A DNA stretch of 64,000 bases from Chloroflexota bacterium (GTDB lineage Bacteria; Chloroflexota; Anaerolineae; Anaerolineales; Villigracilaceae), in assembly GCA_016223135.1 (NCBI GenBank), contig JACRPQ010000004.1, positions 806,001 to 870,000 of the forward strand. The letters are read 5' to 3'. The notes below the pieces were generated by a model, which saw only the letters and a program-made list of their open reading frames with translations, ran no database searches and had not been told where the DNA came from. The translations under genes were made by a program, and so were the position numbers. Positions 46,100-56,426 of this stretch are shown here, one piece after another. Position 1 is the first letter of the stretch, and every line of letters starts with the position of its first letter.

Positions 46100-49000
46100 A
46101 TGCAAATCGTCCTCGATGCAATCCGTTCCCTGCCTCAGTATCAGCAGCTGCTGAAGCAGGTACAGGCTGGCGGGCTGTTTCCCGGTTTTGGGCTGCCCCG
46201 CTCTGCCCGCCTGCCTCTGCTTGCCGCATTGCATCAGGAATTGGAACGTCCCATCCTGCTCATCACCGACCGCGCCGACCATGCGCTCTCCGCGTTCGAT
46301 GAATTAGGCTTCTGGGTCAAGTCGCCGCGCTATCATTTTGCCGAGCCGAATCCGCTTTTCTACGAGCAAGCCGGCTGGGGCATTGCCACGCGGCGCGAAC
46401 GCCTGCAAACGCTGATTGCCCTTTCTGCCTATCATCTGCCGTTTGCCCAAAAGCCAGAGACGCCGCCTGTGCTGGTCGCTTCCGTTCGCTCTTTGATGAC
46501 CCGCACCCTGCCGCGGCGCGACTTCCTCAAAGCCTGCCGAAAATTATCGGTCAACCAAACCGCACAGCCCGATGCGCTGACCCACGCTTGGGCAGAGATC
46601 GGGTACCAGCGCGTCAACACCGTGCTGGAGCCCGGTCAATTCTCGAAGCGCGGCGGACTCCTCGACATCTGGACTCCCGCCGAAAGCCTGCCCGTCCGCC
46701 TGGAGTTCTTCGGCGATGAAATCGAAACCATTCGCCGCTTCCACCCCGCCTCTCAGCGTACCGTCGAGAAGTTGGATTCGGTCCTCATTACCCCGGCAAG
46801 AGAATTTATTGCCCGGCATTCGGAAGCCGAAAATATCGAATACTCGGAATTTCACATCCCTCTGCTGCATCCTCAACCCGCCAGCCTGCTCGATTACCTC
46901 CCGCAAAAGACGTTGGCGCTGATTGACGACCTTTCCCTTGTGGAAAGCATGGCGGCGGAGGTGGAAGAGCAGGCGGTCAAGTTGCGGCGGGAGAGCATCG
47001 CCGAAGAGACCCTTCCCGCCGATTTTCCTCTGCCTTACATCCCCTGGTCGGAACTGCACGATGACCTGCAAGGACGCCTCACGCTGGACCTGGGACATTC
47101 AACGGCAGCCATCGCTGACCAGCCAGCGGCAGCCGCCGGGTTTGGGGAATGCTTTGGGCATGACGAAAGGTTTGCAGGGCGGTTAAAGCCGTTCGTGGAG
47201 CACGCGGCAGGTTTGTTGTCCAAGAATGAAGCGATTGTTATCGTCTCGCGTCAGGCGAAGAGATTGGAGGAACTCTGGGCGGAGTCGAATGTTTGGGAGG
47301 CAGAGTCCAATCAGCCCGTATTTGTGGAAGCGTCGCTCTCCGAGGGATTTGTCCTGCGGGATGACGCGCGCCCCGCCGTTCATCTCATCACCGATTCCGA
47401 AATCTTTGGTTGGGAACGCCCCCAGCCGCGCACTCGTCAGCGCCCTGTCGCCGAGACGCCCGAGTCGGTGTATGCCGATTTGCGGGTGGGCGATTATGTG
47501 GTGCATATTGATCACGGCATTGGGCGCTTTGGCGGCTTGGTTCAGCGCGAGTTGGACGGACACCTGCGCGAGTTTTTGGCGGTGGAATATGAGGGCGGCG
47601 GGCAGTTGTTTGTGCCTGTCCATCAGGCAGACCGCCTGACGCGTTATGTGGGGGCGGAAGGGGCTGTGCCGGCGCTCGACCGTTTGGGCGGGCAGGAGTG
47701 GCACGAGAAGAAGGGGCGCGTCAAACAGGCAGTGCTGGAAGTGGCGCAGGAGATGCTTGATCTCTACGCGCGGCGGAGCGTGGTGCAGGGATATGCCTTC
47801 AAGCCCGATACGCCCTGGCAAAAGGAATTGGAAGACTCGTTCCCCTATGTGGAGACGGAAGACCAAAAACGCGCCCTGGCGGAAATCAAGCGCGATATGG
47901 AGTCGCCGCGCCCGATGGATCGTCTGTTGTGCGGCGATGTAGGGTACGGCAAGACCGAGGTGGCGCTGCGCGCCGCTTTCAAAGCGGTGATGGACGGCAA
48001 GCAGGTTGCCATCCTCGTGCCGACAACGGTGCTGGCTCAGCAGCATTATGAGACCTTCCTCCAGCGGCTGGCTGCCTTCCCTGTGAAGGTGGAGATGCTT
48101 TCGCGCTTCCGCACGCCGCGCGAACAAACCGAAATTCTTTACGGCTTGGCGAAGGGCGAGATTGATATTGTCATCGGCACGCACCGCCTGCTTTCCAGCG
48201 ATGTGCAGTTCAAGGATTTGGGGCTGGTGGTGATTGACGAGGAGCAGCGTTTCGGTGTGACGCACAAGGAACACCTCAAGAAGCTCCGTACCGAGGTGGA
48301 TGTGCTGACGCTTACCGCCACGCCCATCCCGCGCACGCTCTACATGGCGCTGACCGGCGTGCGCGACATTTCCACGCTCAACACGCCGCCCGAGGAACGC
48401 CTGCCCATTGTCACGCACGTCGGACCCTACTCGCCGAAACTGGTGCGGCAGGCGATTCTGCGCGAACTCGAGCGCGGCGGGCAGGTCTTCTTCGTCCACA
48501 ACCGCGTGCAAACCATCGAGGCGATGAAGGCGCATCTCAATCACCTTGTCCCGGAAGCGCGGGTGGACATCGGTCACGGGCAGATGCCCGAGCATCAACT
48601 GGCGCAGGTGATGCACCGCTTCAACGCCGGCGAGACGGACATCCTGCTCTCGACGACCATCATCGAATCGGGATTGGACATCCCGAACGCGAACACCCTC
48701 ATCGTGGACCGCGCCGATACCTTCGGACTTGCTCAACTCTACCAACTGCGCGGCAGAGTCGGACGGGGAGCCGCGCGCGCCTACTCATACTTTTTCCGCC
48801 ACCGAAAACTTTCCCCCACTCCCGAAGGTCAGCAGCGGCTGGAGGTCATTGCCGAGAATACGCAATTGGGCGCCGGCTATTCCATCGCCATGCGCGACCT
48901 CGAGATTCGCGGCGCAGGCGAACTGCTCGGCACGCGGCAATCGGGTCACATTCAGGCGGTGGGCTTTCACTTGTACACGCGCTTGCTGGCGGATGCAGTC

Positions 49001-49534
49001 CGACGCTTGCGCTACATTGACAAGTTGGCAGGTTCGCAAGTTAACCTGCAATCTCCCAATATTCCAACTTTTCAACTTTCAAACCTTCAGCCGATGTCCA
49101 TGCCTGTCAACGTGGATTTGCCTCTCGCTGTGGGCATCCCTGCCGATTACATTGCAGACCAGGATTTGCGCCTGCGTCTCTACCGCCGCATTGCAGATTT
49201 GCGTGACGAGGTGGAGATCGAGGCGCTGGCTTCGGAATTTCACGACCGTTTTGGTCCACTGCCGGAGATGGTGGAGAATTTGTTGTATCAGATGCGGGTC
49301 AAATTGCGGGCGGAAAAAGTGGGGCTGGCTTCGGTCAATTGGGAAGGGGGGCAAATTGTGCTGCGGTATCCGCCTTCAGCGGAGGAAAAGGATGGGAAGC
49401 GGCTGCCGGATCTCGGTCCAAGTGTGCGAGGCGGCAAGTCGTCCTATTGGTGTTCGTTTGGAGAAAATTGGAAGCCCGCCTTGTTGGAGACGCTCGAAAC
49501 GCTGTGCCGTTCAGTCGCTGCCGCCGGACTGTAA
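46100..49534 (+). CDS. mfd: Transcription-repair coupling factor
   Basis: 1144 aa. Removes RNA polymerase stalled at DNA damage and recruits UvrA. Order: UvrB-like N-terminal part, CarD-like RNAP-interacting domain ([17 protein letters not shown]), helicase motifs [18 protein letters not shown] and [37 protein letters not shown], then the C-terminal TRCF domain. An in-frame ladder repeat (49020-49090) encodes about 24 residues (near 975-997) between the helicase core and the TRCF domain. Weak SD. Confidence 0.96.
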   Translation: MQIVLDAIRSLPQYQQLLKQVQAGGLFPGFGLPRSARLPLLAALHQELERPILLITDRADHALSAFDELGFWVKSPRYHFAEPNPLFYEQAGWGIATRRERLQTLIALSAYHLPFAQKPETPPVLVASVRSLMTRTLPRRDFLKACRKLSVNQTAQPDALTHAWAEIGYQRVNTVLEPGQFSKRGGLLDIWTPAESLPVRLEFFGDEIETIRRFHPASQRTVEKLDSVLITPAREFIARHSEAENIEYSEFHIPLLHPQPASLLDYLPQKTLALIDDLSLVESMAAEVEEQAVKLRRESIAEETLPADFPLPYIPWSELHDDLQGRLTLDLGHSTAAIADQPAAAAGFGECFGHDERFAGRLKPFVEHAAGLLSKNEAIVIVSRQAKRLEELWAESNVWEAESNQPVFVEASLSEGFVLRDDARPAVHLITDSEIFGWERPQPRTRQRPVAETPESVYADLRVGDYVVHIDHGIGRFGGLVQRELDGHLREFLAVEYEGGGQLFVPVHQADRLTRYVGAEGAVPALDRLGGQEWHEKKGRVKQAVLEVAQEMLDLYARRSVVQGYAFKPDTPWQKELEDSFPYVETEDQKRALAEIKRDMESPRPMDRLLCGDVGYGKTEVALRAAFKAVMDGKQVAILVPTTVLAQQHYETFLQRLAAFPVKVEMLSRFRTPREQTEILYGLAKGEIDIVIGTHRLLSSDVQFKDLGLVVIDEEQRFGVTHKEHLKKLRTEVDVLTLTATPIPRTLYMALTGVRDISTLNTPPEERLPIVTHVGPYSPKLVRQAILRELERGGQVFFVHNRVQTIEAMKAHLNHLVPEARVDIGHGQMPEHQLAQVMHRFNAGETDILLSTTIIESGLDIPNANTLIVDRADTFGLAQLYQLRGRVGRGAARAYSYFFRHRKLSPTPEGQQRLEVIAENTQLGAGYSIAMRDLEIRGAGELLGTRQSGHIQAVGFHLYTRLLADAVRRLRYIDKLAGSQVNLQSPNIPTFQLSNLQPMSMPVNVDLPLAVGIPADYIADQDLRLRLYRRIADLRDEVEIEALASEFHDRFGPLPEMVENLLYQMRVKLRAEKVGLASVNWEGGQIVLRYPPSAEEKDGKRLPDLGPSVRGGKSSYWCSFGENWKPALLETLETLCRSVAAAGL
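49020..49090. repeat. Ladder repeat inside mfd
   Basis: CAAGTTGGCAGGTT, CGCAAGTTAACC, then CCAACTTTTCAACTTTCAAACC: left and right halves are in opposite sense. It is in frame and occupies the linker before [14 protein letters not shown]. Confidence 0.65.
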
Positions 49535-49593
49535 CTTTTTCACATACTGCCAATTTTCAAAGGCGGGGGAATCGTATGTATAATTAATTCATG

Positions 49594-49656
49594 TTACGCG
49601 GTAGCGCGAGATTTATCTCGCGTTTTTGGGCGACATTTATGTCGCCCTACGAAGGA
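49594..49656. repeat. Double-hairpin repeat, copy 2
   Basis: TACGCGGTAGCGCGAG...CTCGCG palindrome (49604-49622) then GGGCGACATTTATGTCGCCC (49628-49647) and TACGAAGG. Reverse complement of copy 1 at 9749-9815. TAATTAATT flanks it on both sides (49580-49588 and 49671-49680). The remainder of the gap 49535-49794 has no gene. Confidence 0.8.
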
Positions 49657-49794
49657 ACTGCGTAAGGTGAGTAATTAATTTGTCGTGGAAGGAAGTTTGT
49701 TTTAAAAAAAGGAGGTGACGCGGAAACATACACCAGGGGAACAAGCAAACCAGAGTTTCAGGTCGTAGTTCAAAAATAAATAGAGGAGATTTGT

Positions 49795-52077
49795 ATGAAG
49801 AGGACCGTCCGCTTGTTTTCTGCCCTGCTGATCCTTTCGATACTTCTTATCCCCATCGCCGCTTCTGCACAGGCGGTTTACCCGCCCGATGTAAAAGTGC
49901 TCGATGACTTCAACCGCGCAAATGGTGGACTTGGCAGCAACTGGTCTGGCAACCGGGTCAAGTACCGCATTGTGAATCAGCAATTGCGTGTGCGAAGTAA
50001 CGATGCCAATTCGGACATCTACTGGAAAGAAGCCTTCGGCGTGGATCAGGAGGCGTTCGTCACGTTTGTAAACGTGAGTCAACGAGCGCCGGAGCAAATT
50101 CTTTTGCTCAAGGCGCAAAGCAATAAGACCTGGGGGAATGGCGTCATCGAAGCGCTCTACGATGCTCAAAATCAGGTTGTGCAAGTGTGGACGTGGGAAT
50201 GGCCCCAAGGCTGGGTCAAATACGGGGATGACATTCCCGCTGTGTTCCAGAATGGCGATACCTTCCGCGCGATTGCCTATGGCAACGGCATGGTGGAGGT
50301 CTATCGCAACGACGAATTGCTCGGTGTGCGCGATATTACATCCTGGTCGCATTATGCCAAGGGCGGTTATATCGGCTTGTGGTTCATCGGCGCACGCGGC
50401 GCAGTGCTGGATGATTTCGGCGGCGGCACGATTGTGGACCCGCCGTATCAACTGGTTGACCTCCAATTGCTGGCGTTCAACGACTATCACGGTCACGTGC
50501 TGCCCAATGAGGCAGGCACAGTGGATGGCATCCCGGCGGGCGGCGGCGAATACCTGGCGGCAAAACTCAACGAACTGCGCGCCGGTAACGAACACAGCCT
50601 GACCGTTGCCGCAGGCGACCTGATCGGCGGTTCGCCAGCCTTCTCCGGTCTCTTCCACGACGAGCCCTCGGTTGAGTCGCTCAATGCGATGGGGCTGAAT
50701 GTATCCAGCGTGGGCAACCATGAATTCGACGAGGGCGTCACCGAACTGCTCCGCATGCAGAACGGCGGATGCCACCCCGTGGATGGTTGTTACTTCCCGT
50801 CTGAACCCTTTGCGGGGGCGGACTTCCAATGGCTTGCCGCCAATGTCGTCAACGAGACGACCGGGGAAACGCCCCTGCCGCCGTATTGGATTACGGAAGT
50901 GGATGGCGTGAAAGTGGGCTTCATCGGTATGACGCTCGAAGCGACCGACACCCTTGTTGCCGCCGTTGGAATTCAGGGCTGGGATTTCCTCGATGAGGCG
51001 GAAACCGCCAACGCGCTGGTGCCGCTTCTCAAAGCGCAGGGCGTGGAAGCGATTATCGTCCTTCTGCACGAGGGCGGCTCGCAGACGCCTCCTCCGGGCG
51101 ACTTCAACGCTTGTGTGGGAATCTCGGGTCCCATCGTTGCCATCAACGATGCGCTCGATCCCGAAATTGACGCCATCGTCACCGGTCACACCCATTTGCC
51201 GTATAACTGTCTGCTTCCCGATGCAGCCGGTCAGCCTCGCATTGTGACCAGCGCCTACTCGTATGGGCGCATCGTGTCGGAACTGCAGCTCGTTCTCGAC
51301 CGCCGCACGAACGATGTCCGCCGCGACTTGAGCAGCGCTGAGAACCATCTGGTGAACCGCGCGGCGCTGACCCCCGACCCGGCTGTCGGCGCGGTGATTG
51401 CCAAGTGGCAGCCGCTCTATGCCGCTGCAGGTACCCGCCCGGTAGGGAGGATCACAGCCGATATTAATCGCGGCGGCAACCCGCCCGGCACCGATCGCGG
51501 GGTTGAATCGCCAGCCGTCAACCTTGTCGCCGACGCGCAGTTGTGGGCAACTTCTGCCAACGGCGCGCAGATTGCCTTCATGAATCCGGGCGGTGTGCGC
51601 ACCGACTTGAAGTATGCCCAGTCGGCGGGCGAAGGCGATGGCGTGGTCACCTTTGGCGAGGCGTTTGCCTTCCAGCCGTTTGGCAACACGCTGATTACTT
51701 TCTCCATGACCGGCGCTCAAATCATTGACGTGCTCAAACAGCAGTGCCAGCCGATTGGTTCCAGCCGCCCGTTCCTGCATTTGGGCGTTTCGCAGGGCTT
51801 CACTTATGACTTGGCGAAGACCATCTCCGGCGGCAACTGTACGAGCATCTCGGTCACGAACGTGAAGCTGAACGGCGTTCCGCTCGACCCGACTGCCTCC
51901 TACATGGTGACCGTGAACAACTTCCTCGCCGATGGCGGCGATAACTTCACCGTCTTCCGTACTGTCACTTCGCCGCGCCTCGACGGCGGCAATGACCTGC
52001 AGGCGCTCATCAACTACCTCGGCACCTTCAGCCCGGTCTCGCCTCCCGGCACCGACCGCGTCAACGAATTGCCGTAG
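49795..52077 (+). CDS. Secreted 5'-nucleotidase/UshA-type phosphoesterase with N-terminal lectin-like domain
   Basis: 760 aa. Signal peptide (1-25, ends ASA), then a beta-sandwich domain of about 190 residues (VLDDFNRANGGLGSNWSG ... VLDDFGGG) resembling LamG-type folds. Then the metallophosphoesterase domain: FNDYHGHVL, AGDLIGGSP, VGNHEFDEG, VTGHTHLPY. The C-terminal 5'-nucleotidase domain has NPGGVRTDL and ADGGDNFTVF. Degrades extracellular nucleotides. No C-terminal anchor. SD is GGAG before the ATG. Confidence 0.92.
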   Translation: MKRTVRLFSALLILSILLIPIAASAQAVYPPDVKVLDDFNRANGGLGSNWSGNRVKYRIVNQQLRVRSNDANSDIYWKEAFGVDQEAFVTFVNVSQRAPEQILLLKAQSNKTWGNGVIEALYDAQNQVVQVWTWEWPQGWVKYGDDIPAVFQNGDTFRAIAYGNGMVEVYRNDELLGVRDITSWSHYAKGGYIGLWFIGARGAVLDDFGGGTIVDPPYQLVDLQLLAFNDYHGHVLPNEAGTVDGIPAGGGEYLAAKLNELRAGNEHSLTVAAGDLIGGSPAFSGLFHDEPSVESLNAMGLNVSSVGNHEFDEGVTELLRMQNGGCHPVDGCYFPSEPFAGADFQWLAANVVNETTGETPLPPYWITEVDGVKVGFIGMTLEATDTLVAAVGIQGWDFLDEAETANALVPLLKAQGVEAIIVLLHEGGSQTPPPGDFNACVGISGPIVAINDALDPEIDAIVTGHTHLPYNCLLPDAAGQPRIVTSAYSYGRIVSELQLVLDRRTNDVRRDLSSAENHLVNRAALTPDPAVGAVIAKWQPLYAAAGTRPVGRITADINRGGNPPGTDRGVESPAVNLVADAQLWATSANGAQIAFMNPGGVRTDLKYAQSAGEGDGVVTFGEAFAFQPFGNTLITFSMTGAQIIDVLKQQCQPIGSSRPFLHLGVSQGFTYDLAKTISGGNCTSISVTNVKLNGVPLDPTASYMVTVNNFLADGGDNFTVFRTVTSPRLDGGNDLQALINYLGTFSPVSPPGTDRVNELP

Positions 52078-52114
52078 ATTGTCCCGTCGTTTGTAGTTTC
52101 TCCTTCCTAAAAAA

Positions 52115-52148
52115 AACCGCAGGGCTGTTCAGCCCTGCGGTTACTTTT
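52115..52148. terminator. Bidirectional terminator
   Basis: Perfect 12-bp stem AACCGCAGGGCT (52115-52126) / AGCCCTGCGGTT (52131-52142), with A tract before and TACTTTTA after. Serves the nucleotidase and the converging methyltransferase. Confidence 0.88.
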
Positions 52149-52920
52149 ACAGCCGCGCTTTCACTGCCCGCGTCGCAATATAACTTGGGTGATAGTTGTG
52201 CAGGGGCGATTCGAGCATGTAGTCCTCGTACAAATCCGTGATGACAAAGCCCGCCTCCAATTGACCTCCCAGCAGGTCGGTCAGCGAGTGACCGAATTCC
52301 AGGGGCAAGCCTTTTTCGAGATGTTCGTTCAAGTCTTCTTTGGGGAGGCTGGTTAGGTCGGAGTAGGGGATGGGATGCGTCACTTCGAGAACGCCCTCGT
52401 CCATCTTGTAGAGGTCAAAGATGTAATGGATCGGGTTCATCGAGCCGGTCATCAAAATCCCGCCGGGGCGCAGCACGCGGGCGCATTCCCGCCAAACCGC
52501 GCGGACGTCTGCCATGAAGACTGTTGAACAGGGATTAAAGACCAGGTCGAAGGAAGAATCGGGGAACATGGACAGGTCTGCCGCGTCGCCTTCCACCGTT
52601 TTGAGACTCAATGCTTCTCTCTCCGCCACAAGTTGATCCTGTTTCAATTGGGCGGGGGAATTGTCGAAGACAGTGACGTTCGCGCCGGCGGCTGCCAGCA
52701 GCGGTCCCTGCTGCCCGCCGCCCGAGGCAAGGCACAATACGTCCGCGCCGCGGAGCGGGGGAAACCAGCGTTTCGGCACGGGGATGTTTTCGGTCAGCAC
52801 AACGCTGAACTCGCCGCGCCGCGCTCTGGCAATGGCTTCGGAGTCAACGGGTTGTGTCCAGCGATTGCCTTCTGCCACCTGTTTGTTCCAAGCGCGTTTG
52901 TTGTAAGAAGGAATGTCCAT
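52147..52920 (-). CDS. Class I SAM-dependent methyltransferase
   Basis: 257 aa. SAM motif I reads [19 protein letters not shown] with [11 protein letters not shown] as the acidic loop; [18 protein letters not shown] and [14 protein letters not shown] follow. The ATG at 52920 is chosen because TGGAG lies 7 bases upstream and the [15 protein letters not shown] start is typical of this family. Substrate unknown. Confidence 0.88.
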   Translation of the reverse strand: MDIPSYNKRAWNKQVAEGNRWTQPVDSEAIARARRGEFSVVLTENIPVPKRWFPPLRGADVLCLASGGGQQGPLLAAAGANVTVFDNSPAQLKQDQLVAEREALSLKTVEGDAADLSMFPDSSFDLVFNPCSTVFMADVRAVWRECARVLRPGGILMTGSMNPIHYIFDLYKMDEGVLEVTHPIPYSDLTSLPKEDLNEHLEKGLPLEFGHSLTDLLGGQLEAGFVITDLYEDYMLESPLHNYHPSYIATRAVKARL

Positions 52921-52989
52921 GGGATTACTCCAAACAAAAACCGCCACATCTTCATCGTTCCAGATATGGCGGTTGGTAGATATATACAT

Positions 52990-53044
52990 CGTCCCGAAGG
53001 TTGCAAAACAGGATGCTTGCCTCTTGAGCAGAACCTCCGGGACG
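52990..53044. repeat. Inverted repeat after the LysM gene
   Basis: CGTCCCGAAGGTT (52990-53002) / AACCTCCGGGACG (53032-53044), 12 of 13 paired, about 30 bases apart. Possible terminator for the LysM gene, though no T tract follows. Confidence 0.45.
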
Positions 53045-53050
53045 TTTCAA

Positions 53051-54214
53051 TTACGGGCTGGGGGTGTTTTGCACTGCCACACCCACCCATGAAAAGACAC
53101 GCTTCTCACTAATCGCGCCTGCCGAAACCCAAATGGGCTGTCCCTGGGTGTCCACGCCATTCTGGCGGACGGTGGTCACCCACCAGCGGAAGACGTGCGC
53201 CAGGTTATCGCTTGGACGCAGAGAGGTGGGAACGATGTATTTTGTGTCAGTCACATAATTGGTAAGGCGCACGCCCTGCCCGGCAGTTACGTCTTCGATG
53301 GTGATCTGGTACGCCTCATTCTCGCGCAGCGTGCCAATGGATGCCCATTGCAGCGTCACCACATCGTTGGCGAGGGTGAAGGCAGCGCCGTCCGCAGGCA
53401 GGAGCAGGTTGGGGGCGGGGTAGGGAGGCGGGAGGGTCGGCGTGGGGGTTGGTCCCGGTGTGGCGAAGCGTTCGCACAGCGGGATGATAATCGGCACGCC
53501 CACGAAGACGTTATCGCTGGAAAGCCCGTTGTAGAATTTAATCGCCTCTTGCGGAACGTTGTAATTCGCCGCAATGCTGGAGAGGGTGTCATTTGCCTGC
53601 ACGGTGTAAGAGATTTTTTCACATGCCTGCGCGGTTTGTGTGGCGGAGTTGGGGATGGCAGTGGGCGGCGGCGCGGCGGTCGGTGTGGGGTAGGGAATCT
53701 TCAGAGTTTGCCCGACAGAGATGTTATTACATGCTGCATCCAGATTGTTCAATATTACTATGCTTTGAACTGAAACACCGAACGATGCTGCTATACCGCC
53801 GCAAAAATCTCCTGCTTTCACCGTGTAATCAAACGGCGGCAGGGGCGTTATGGTGGGGGTGGGCGTAGGCGGCAGGGTCTCGGTGGGGGTTAGGGTGATG
53901 GTAGGGGTGGCGGTGGGGGTGCCAGCGGCGGTGGGGGTGGTAATCGAAGCGCCGGCAATCCCTGAACTCAACGCAAAGTACACGCCCGCCGCACCAAGCA
54001 ACAGAATGATGAGCAGCGCGCCAAGCGCCGCCGGCAGGCTGAGGGTGATTTCGGGCATGCGGCTGGCGCGGATTTCAGCTTTTTTCGACTTTGTTTCGGC
54101 TTTGGCTGTCAGTTCCGTCCCGCACACAAGACAGCGCGTGGCGTTATCGCTCAGGCGCGTCCCGCAGGTGGGGCAGACCTTGGTTTTTTGTGAGGAGGAG
54201 GTTTCTTGAGTCAT
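53051..54214 (-). CDS. Membrane-anchored LysM-repeat protein with N-terminal zinc ribbon
   Basis: 387 aa. Cytoplasmic zinc ribbon CPTCGTRLSDNATRCLVC, a membrane helix at about 55-80, a Thr/Pro stretch, two LysM repeats (YTVKAGDFCGGIAASFGVS and YTVQANDTLSSIAANYNV), a second Pro-rich linker, and a C-terminal FN3-like domain with APNLLLPADGAAF. LysM binds N-acetylglucosamine-containing cell-wall polymers, so it probably links membrane and wall. Function otherwise unknown. Confidence 0.85.
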   Translation of the reverse strand: MTQETSSSQKTKVCPTCGTRLSDNATRCLVCGTELTAKAETKSKKAEIRASRMPEITLSLPAALGALLIILLLGAAGVYFALSSGIAGASITTPTAAGTPTATPTITLTPTETLPPTPTPTITPLPPFDYTVKAGDFCGGIAASFGVSVQSIVILNNLDAACNNISVGQTLKIPYPTPTAAPPPTAIPNSATQTAQACEKISYTVQANDTLSSIAANYNVPQEAIKFYNGLSSDNVFVGVPIIIPLCERFATPGPTPTPTLPPPYPAPNLLLPADGAAFTLANDVVTLQWASIGTLRENEAYQITIEDVTAGQGVRLTNYVTDTKYIVPTSLRPSDNLAHVFRWWVTTVRQNGVDTQGQPIWVSAGAISEKRVFSWVGVAVQNTPSP

Positions 54215-54276
54215 ACGGGCTGGAATTATACCATTATCAATTTAACGCTTCCCTGCTCAATTTGGAGACTCTCTGA

Positions 54277-54340
54277 TACAATATCGCCTGTAAGCCGAAA
54301 GACCCTTTTGATCCCTCGGCATCCCCTGCCGGGGGTTTTT
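54277..54340 (+). promoter_or_regulatory. Candidate attenuator leader upstream of typA
   Basis: Possible -10 TACAAT (54277-54282). The leader can form either GCCGA (54294-54298) with TCGGC (54316-54320), or the terminator CCCTCGGCA (54313-54321) with TGCCGGGGG (54327-54335), followed by TTTTT. The two share CTCGGC and exclude each other, as in attenuators or small riboswitches. I do not match it to a known class. The rest of the gap 54215-54520 is ladder repeat. Confidence 0.5.
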
Positions 54341-54349
54341 GTGTGTATT

Positions 54350-54520
54350 AGCCTGATAGGCTAAAGTCTGATAGTCTGATAGTCTGGAGTCTCATAGTCT
54401 TATGGCTAACCGACTGCGGACTACTGACTGTTTGACTATCAGACTATAAGACTAAAGACTGAAGACTACAAGACTGAAGACCATAAACCTGAAAACTAAA
54501 AGACTGAAGACTATAAGACT
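54350..54520. repeat. Ladder repeat with inverted halves before typA
   Basis: Left half AGTCTGATAGTCTGATAGTC (54365-54384), right half GACTATCAGACTATAAGACT (54434-54453) and further GACTGAAG and GACTATAA words up to the typA ATG. Shares GACTATAAGACTAT with the ladder before ileS. Confidence 0.8.
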
Positions 54521-56377
54521 ATGATTATCGAACGAACCGACCTCCGAAACATTGCCATCATTGCCCATGTAGATCACGGCAAGACCACCCTCGTGGACGG
54601 GCTTCTGCGTCAATCGCACACCTTCCGCGAGAATCAGCAAGTGGCTGAGCGCGTGATGGATTCCAACGACCTCGAACGCGAACGCGGCATTACCATCCTT
54701 GCCAAGAACACCGCCATCACGTTGAACGACCCTGTCACCGGCAAGCCCGTCAAAATCAACATCGTGGATACGCCCGGTCACGCCGACTTTGGCGGCGAAG
54801 TGGAACGCGTCATGAACATGGTGGATGGCGTGCTCCTGCTCGTGGATGCCGCCGAAGGTCCCATGCCGCAGACCCGCTTTGTCCTCAAAAAGGCGCTCGA
54901 GATGGGACACAAAGCCATCGTGGTCATCAACAAGGTGGACCGCAAGGACGCCGAACCCGCCCGCGTCCTCAACGAGACCTTCGACCTGTTCATCGAACTC
55001 GGCGCGAGCGAAGAACAGGCGGACTTCCCCGTCATCTACGCCCAGGCAACCGCCGGGCGGGCGGGTCTTACGCCGGACCTCGGACCTGATCTTGCCGTCC
55101 TTTTCGACGCCATCCTCAAACATATCCCTGCTCCCAAAGTGGACCCCGATGCTCCCCTGCAAATGCTCGTCACCACGCTCGGCTACGACGACTACCGCGG
55201 CGTCACCGCTTTGGGGCGTATCTTTGCCGGGCGCATCAAAGCCGGTCAGCGTCTCGCGCGCCTCACCACCGACGGACGTAACTTGCCCGAATCTGCCAAA
55301 TACCTCTACACCTTCCAGGGTTTGAACAAAATCGAAATCGAGGAAGCCAGCGCCGGCGACATCATCTCGCTGGCGGGGCTGGAGGAAATCGCCATCGGCG
55401 AGACTCTTGCCGACCCCAACAATCCCGTTGCTTTGCCCACCATTCGAGTGGAGGAACCCACCGTCCGCATGACGTTTGGCGTGAACACCTCTCCCTTTGC
55501 CGGCAAAGAGGGCAAATACAGCACTTCCCGCAAACTGCGCGAGCGTCTGTTCGATGAACTGCGCACCAACGTCGCTTTGCGCGTGGAAGAAACCGATACG
55601 GCGGAAAACTTCCTCGTTTCGGGGCGCGGCGAACTGCACCTCGGCATTCTCATCGAGACGATGCGGCGCGAGGGATACGAGTTTCAGGTCTCGCGCCCGG
55701 AGGTCATCTTCCACAAGGCGGATGACGGCGCGCTGCTCGAACCTTACGAGGAAGTTCACATCGAAACCAGCAATGAAACCGTCGGCGTGGTGGTGGAAAT
55801 GCTTGGGAGTAGGAGAGGCAAGTTGATGGACATGCAGGATACGGGTCAAGGCACGACGCGCATGGTCTTCATTGTGCCGACGCGCGGCTTGCTGGGCTTC
55901 CGTTATCAGTTCCTCACGTCCACGCGCGGCGCGGGCGTCATGCACACCATCTTCTACGGTTATGACGAAATGGCGGGACCAATGAACACGCGTCAGACCG
56001 GTTCGCTGGTGGCGTGGGAGGCTGGCACGACTACGGCTTATGCGTTGAAATCGGCGGAGGAGCGCGGCGTGCTGTTTTATGGTCCGGGCGTGGATGTGTA
56101 TGAGGGGATGGTTGTCGGTGAGAATGCGCGCCCCGGCGACCTTGTGGTCAACGTGTGCAAGAAGAAACATCTGACGAACGTGCGCGCCTCCCGCGGCGAT
56201 ATGGAAATCCGCCTCACTCCGCCCCGACAGATGTCCCTGGACGAGGCGATCGAATACCTCGCCGACGACGAACTGCTGGAAGTCACCCCGCAAAGTTACC
56301 GCATCCGCAAGCGGATTCTCAATACCGAGGAGCGCGGCAAGCAGACGAAGAAGGTGAAAGAAGCGCTGGAAGCGTAA
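54521..56377 (+). CDS. typA: Ribosome-associated GTPase TypA/BipA
   Basis: 618 aa translational GTPase acting in ribosome assembly and stress response. G1 [19 protein letters not shown], switch region [15 protein letters not shown]3 [16 protein letters not shown]4 [11 protein letters not shown]-terminal TypA domain with [10 protein letters not shown] and the [20 protein letters not shown] stretch. No clear Shine-Dalgarno: the ladder repeat runs right into the ATG. Confidence 0.97.
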   Translation: MIIERTDLRNIAIIAHVDHGKTTLVDGLLRQSHTFRENQQVAERVMDSNDLERERGITILAKNTAITLNDPVTGKPVKINIVDTPGHADFGGEVERVMNMVDGVLLLVDAAEGPMPQTRFVLKKALEMGHKAIVVINKVDRKDAEPARVLNETFDLFIELGASEEQADFPVIYAQATAGRAGLTPDLGPDLAVLFDAILKHIPAPKVDPDAPLQMLVTTLGYDDYRGVTALGRIFAGRIKAGQRLARLTTDGRNLPESAKYLYTFQGLNKIEIEEASAGDIISLAGLEEIAIGETLADPNNPVALPTIRVEEPTVRMTFGVNTSPFAGKEGKYSTSRKLRERLFDELRTNVALRVEETDTAENFLVSGRGELHLGILIETMRREGYEFQVSRPEVIFHKADDGALLEPYEEVHIETSNETVGVVVEMLGSRRGKLMDMQDTGQGTTRMVFIVPTRGLLGFRYQFLTSTRGAGVMHTIFYGYDEMAGPMNTRQTGSLVAWEAGTTTAYALKSAEERGVLFYGPGVDVYEGMVVGENARPGDLVVNVCKKKHLTNVRASRGDMEIRLTPPRQMSLDEAIEYLADDELLEVTPQSYRIRKRILNTEERGKQTKKVKEALEA

Positions 56378-56380
56378 AGC

Positions 56381-56417
56381 AAAAGGACTTGCTTCATTCG
56401 AGGCAAGTCCTTTTTTT
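56381..56417. terminator. Bidirectional terminator after typA
   Basis: Stem AAAAGGACTTGC (56381-56392) / GCAAGTCCTTTT (56403-56414), then TTT. Confidence 0.88.
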
Positions 56418-56426
56418 GTCTGTACC

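Noticed and set aside
49702-51780. 692-codon minus-strand frame opposite the 5'-nucleotidase
   Set aside because: Antisense shadow; the plus-strand gene has a signal peptide and all family motifs.
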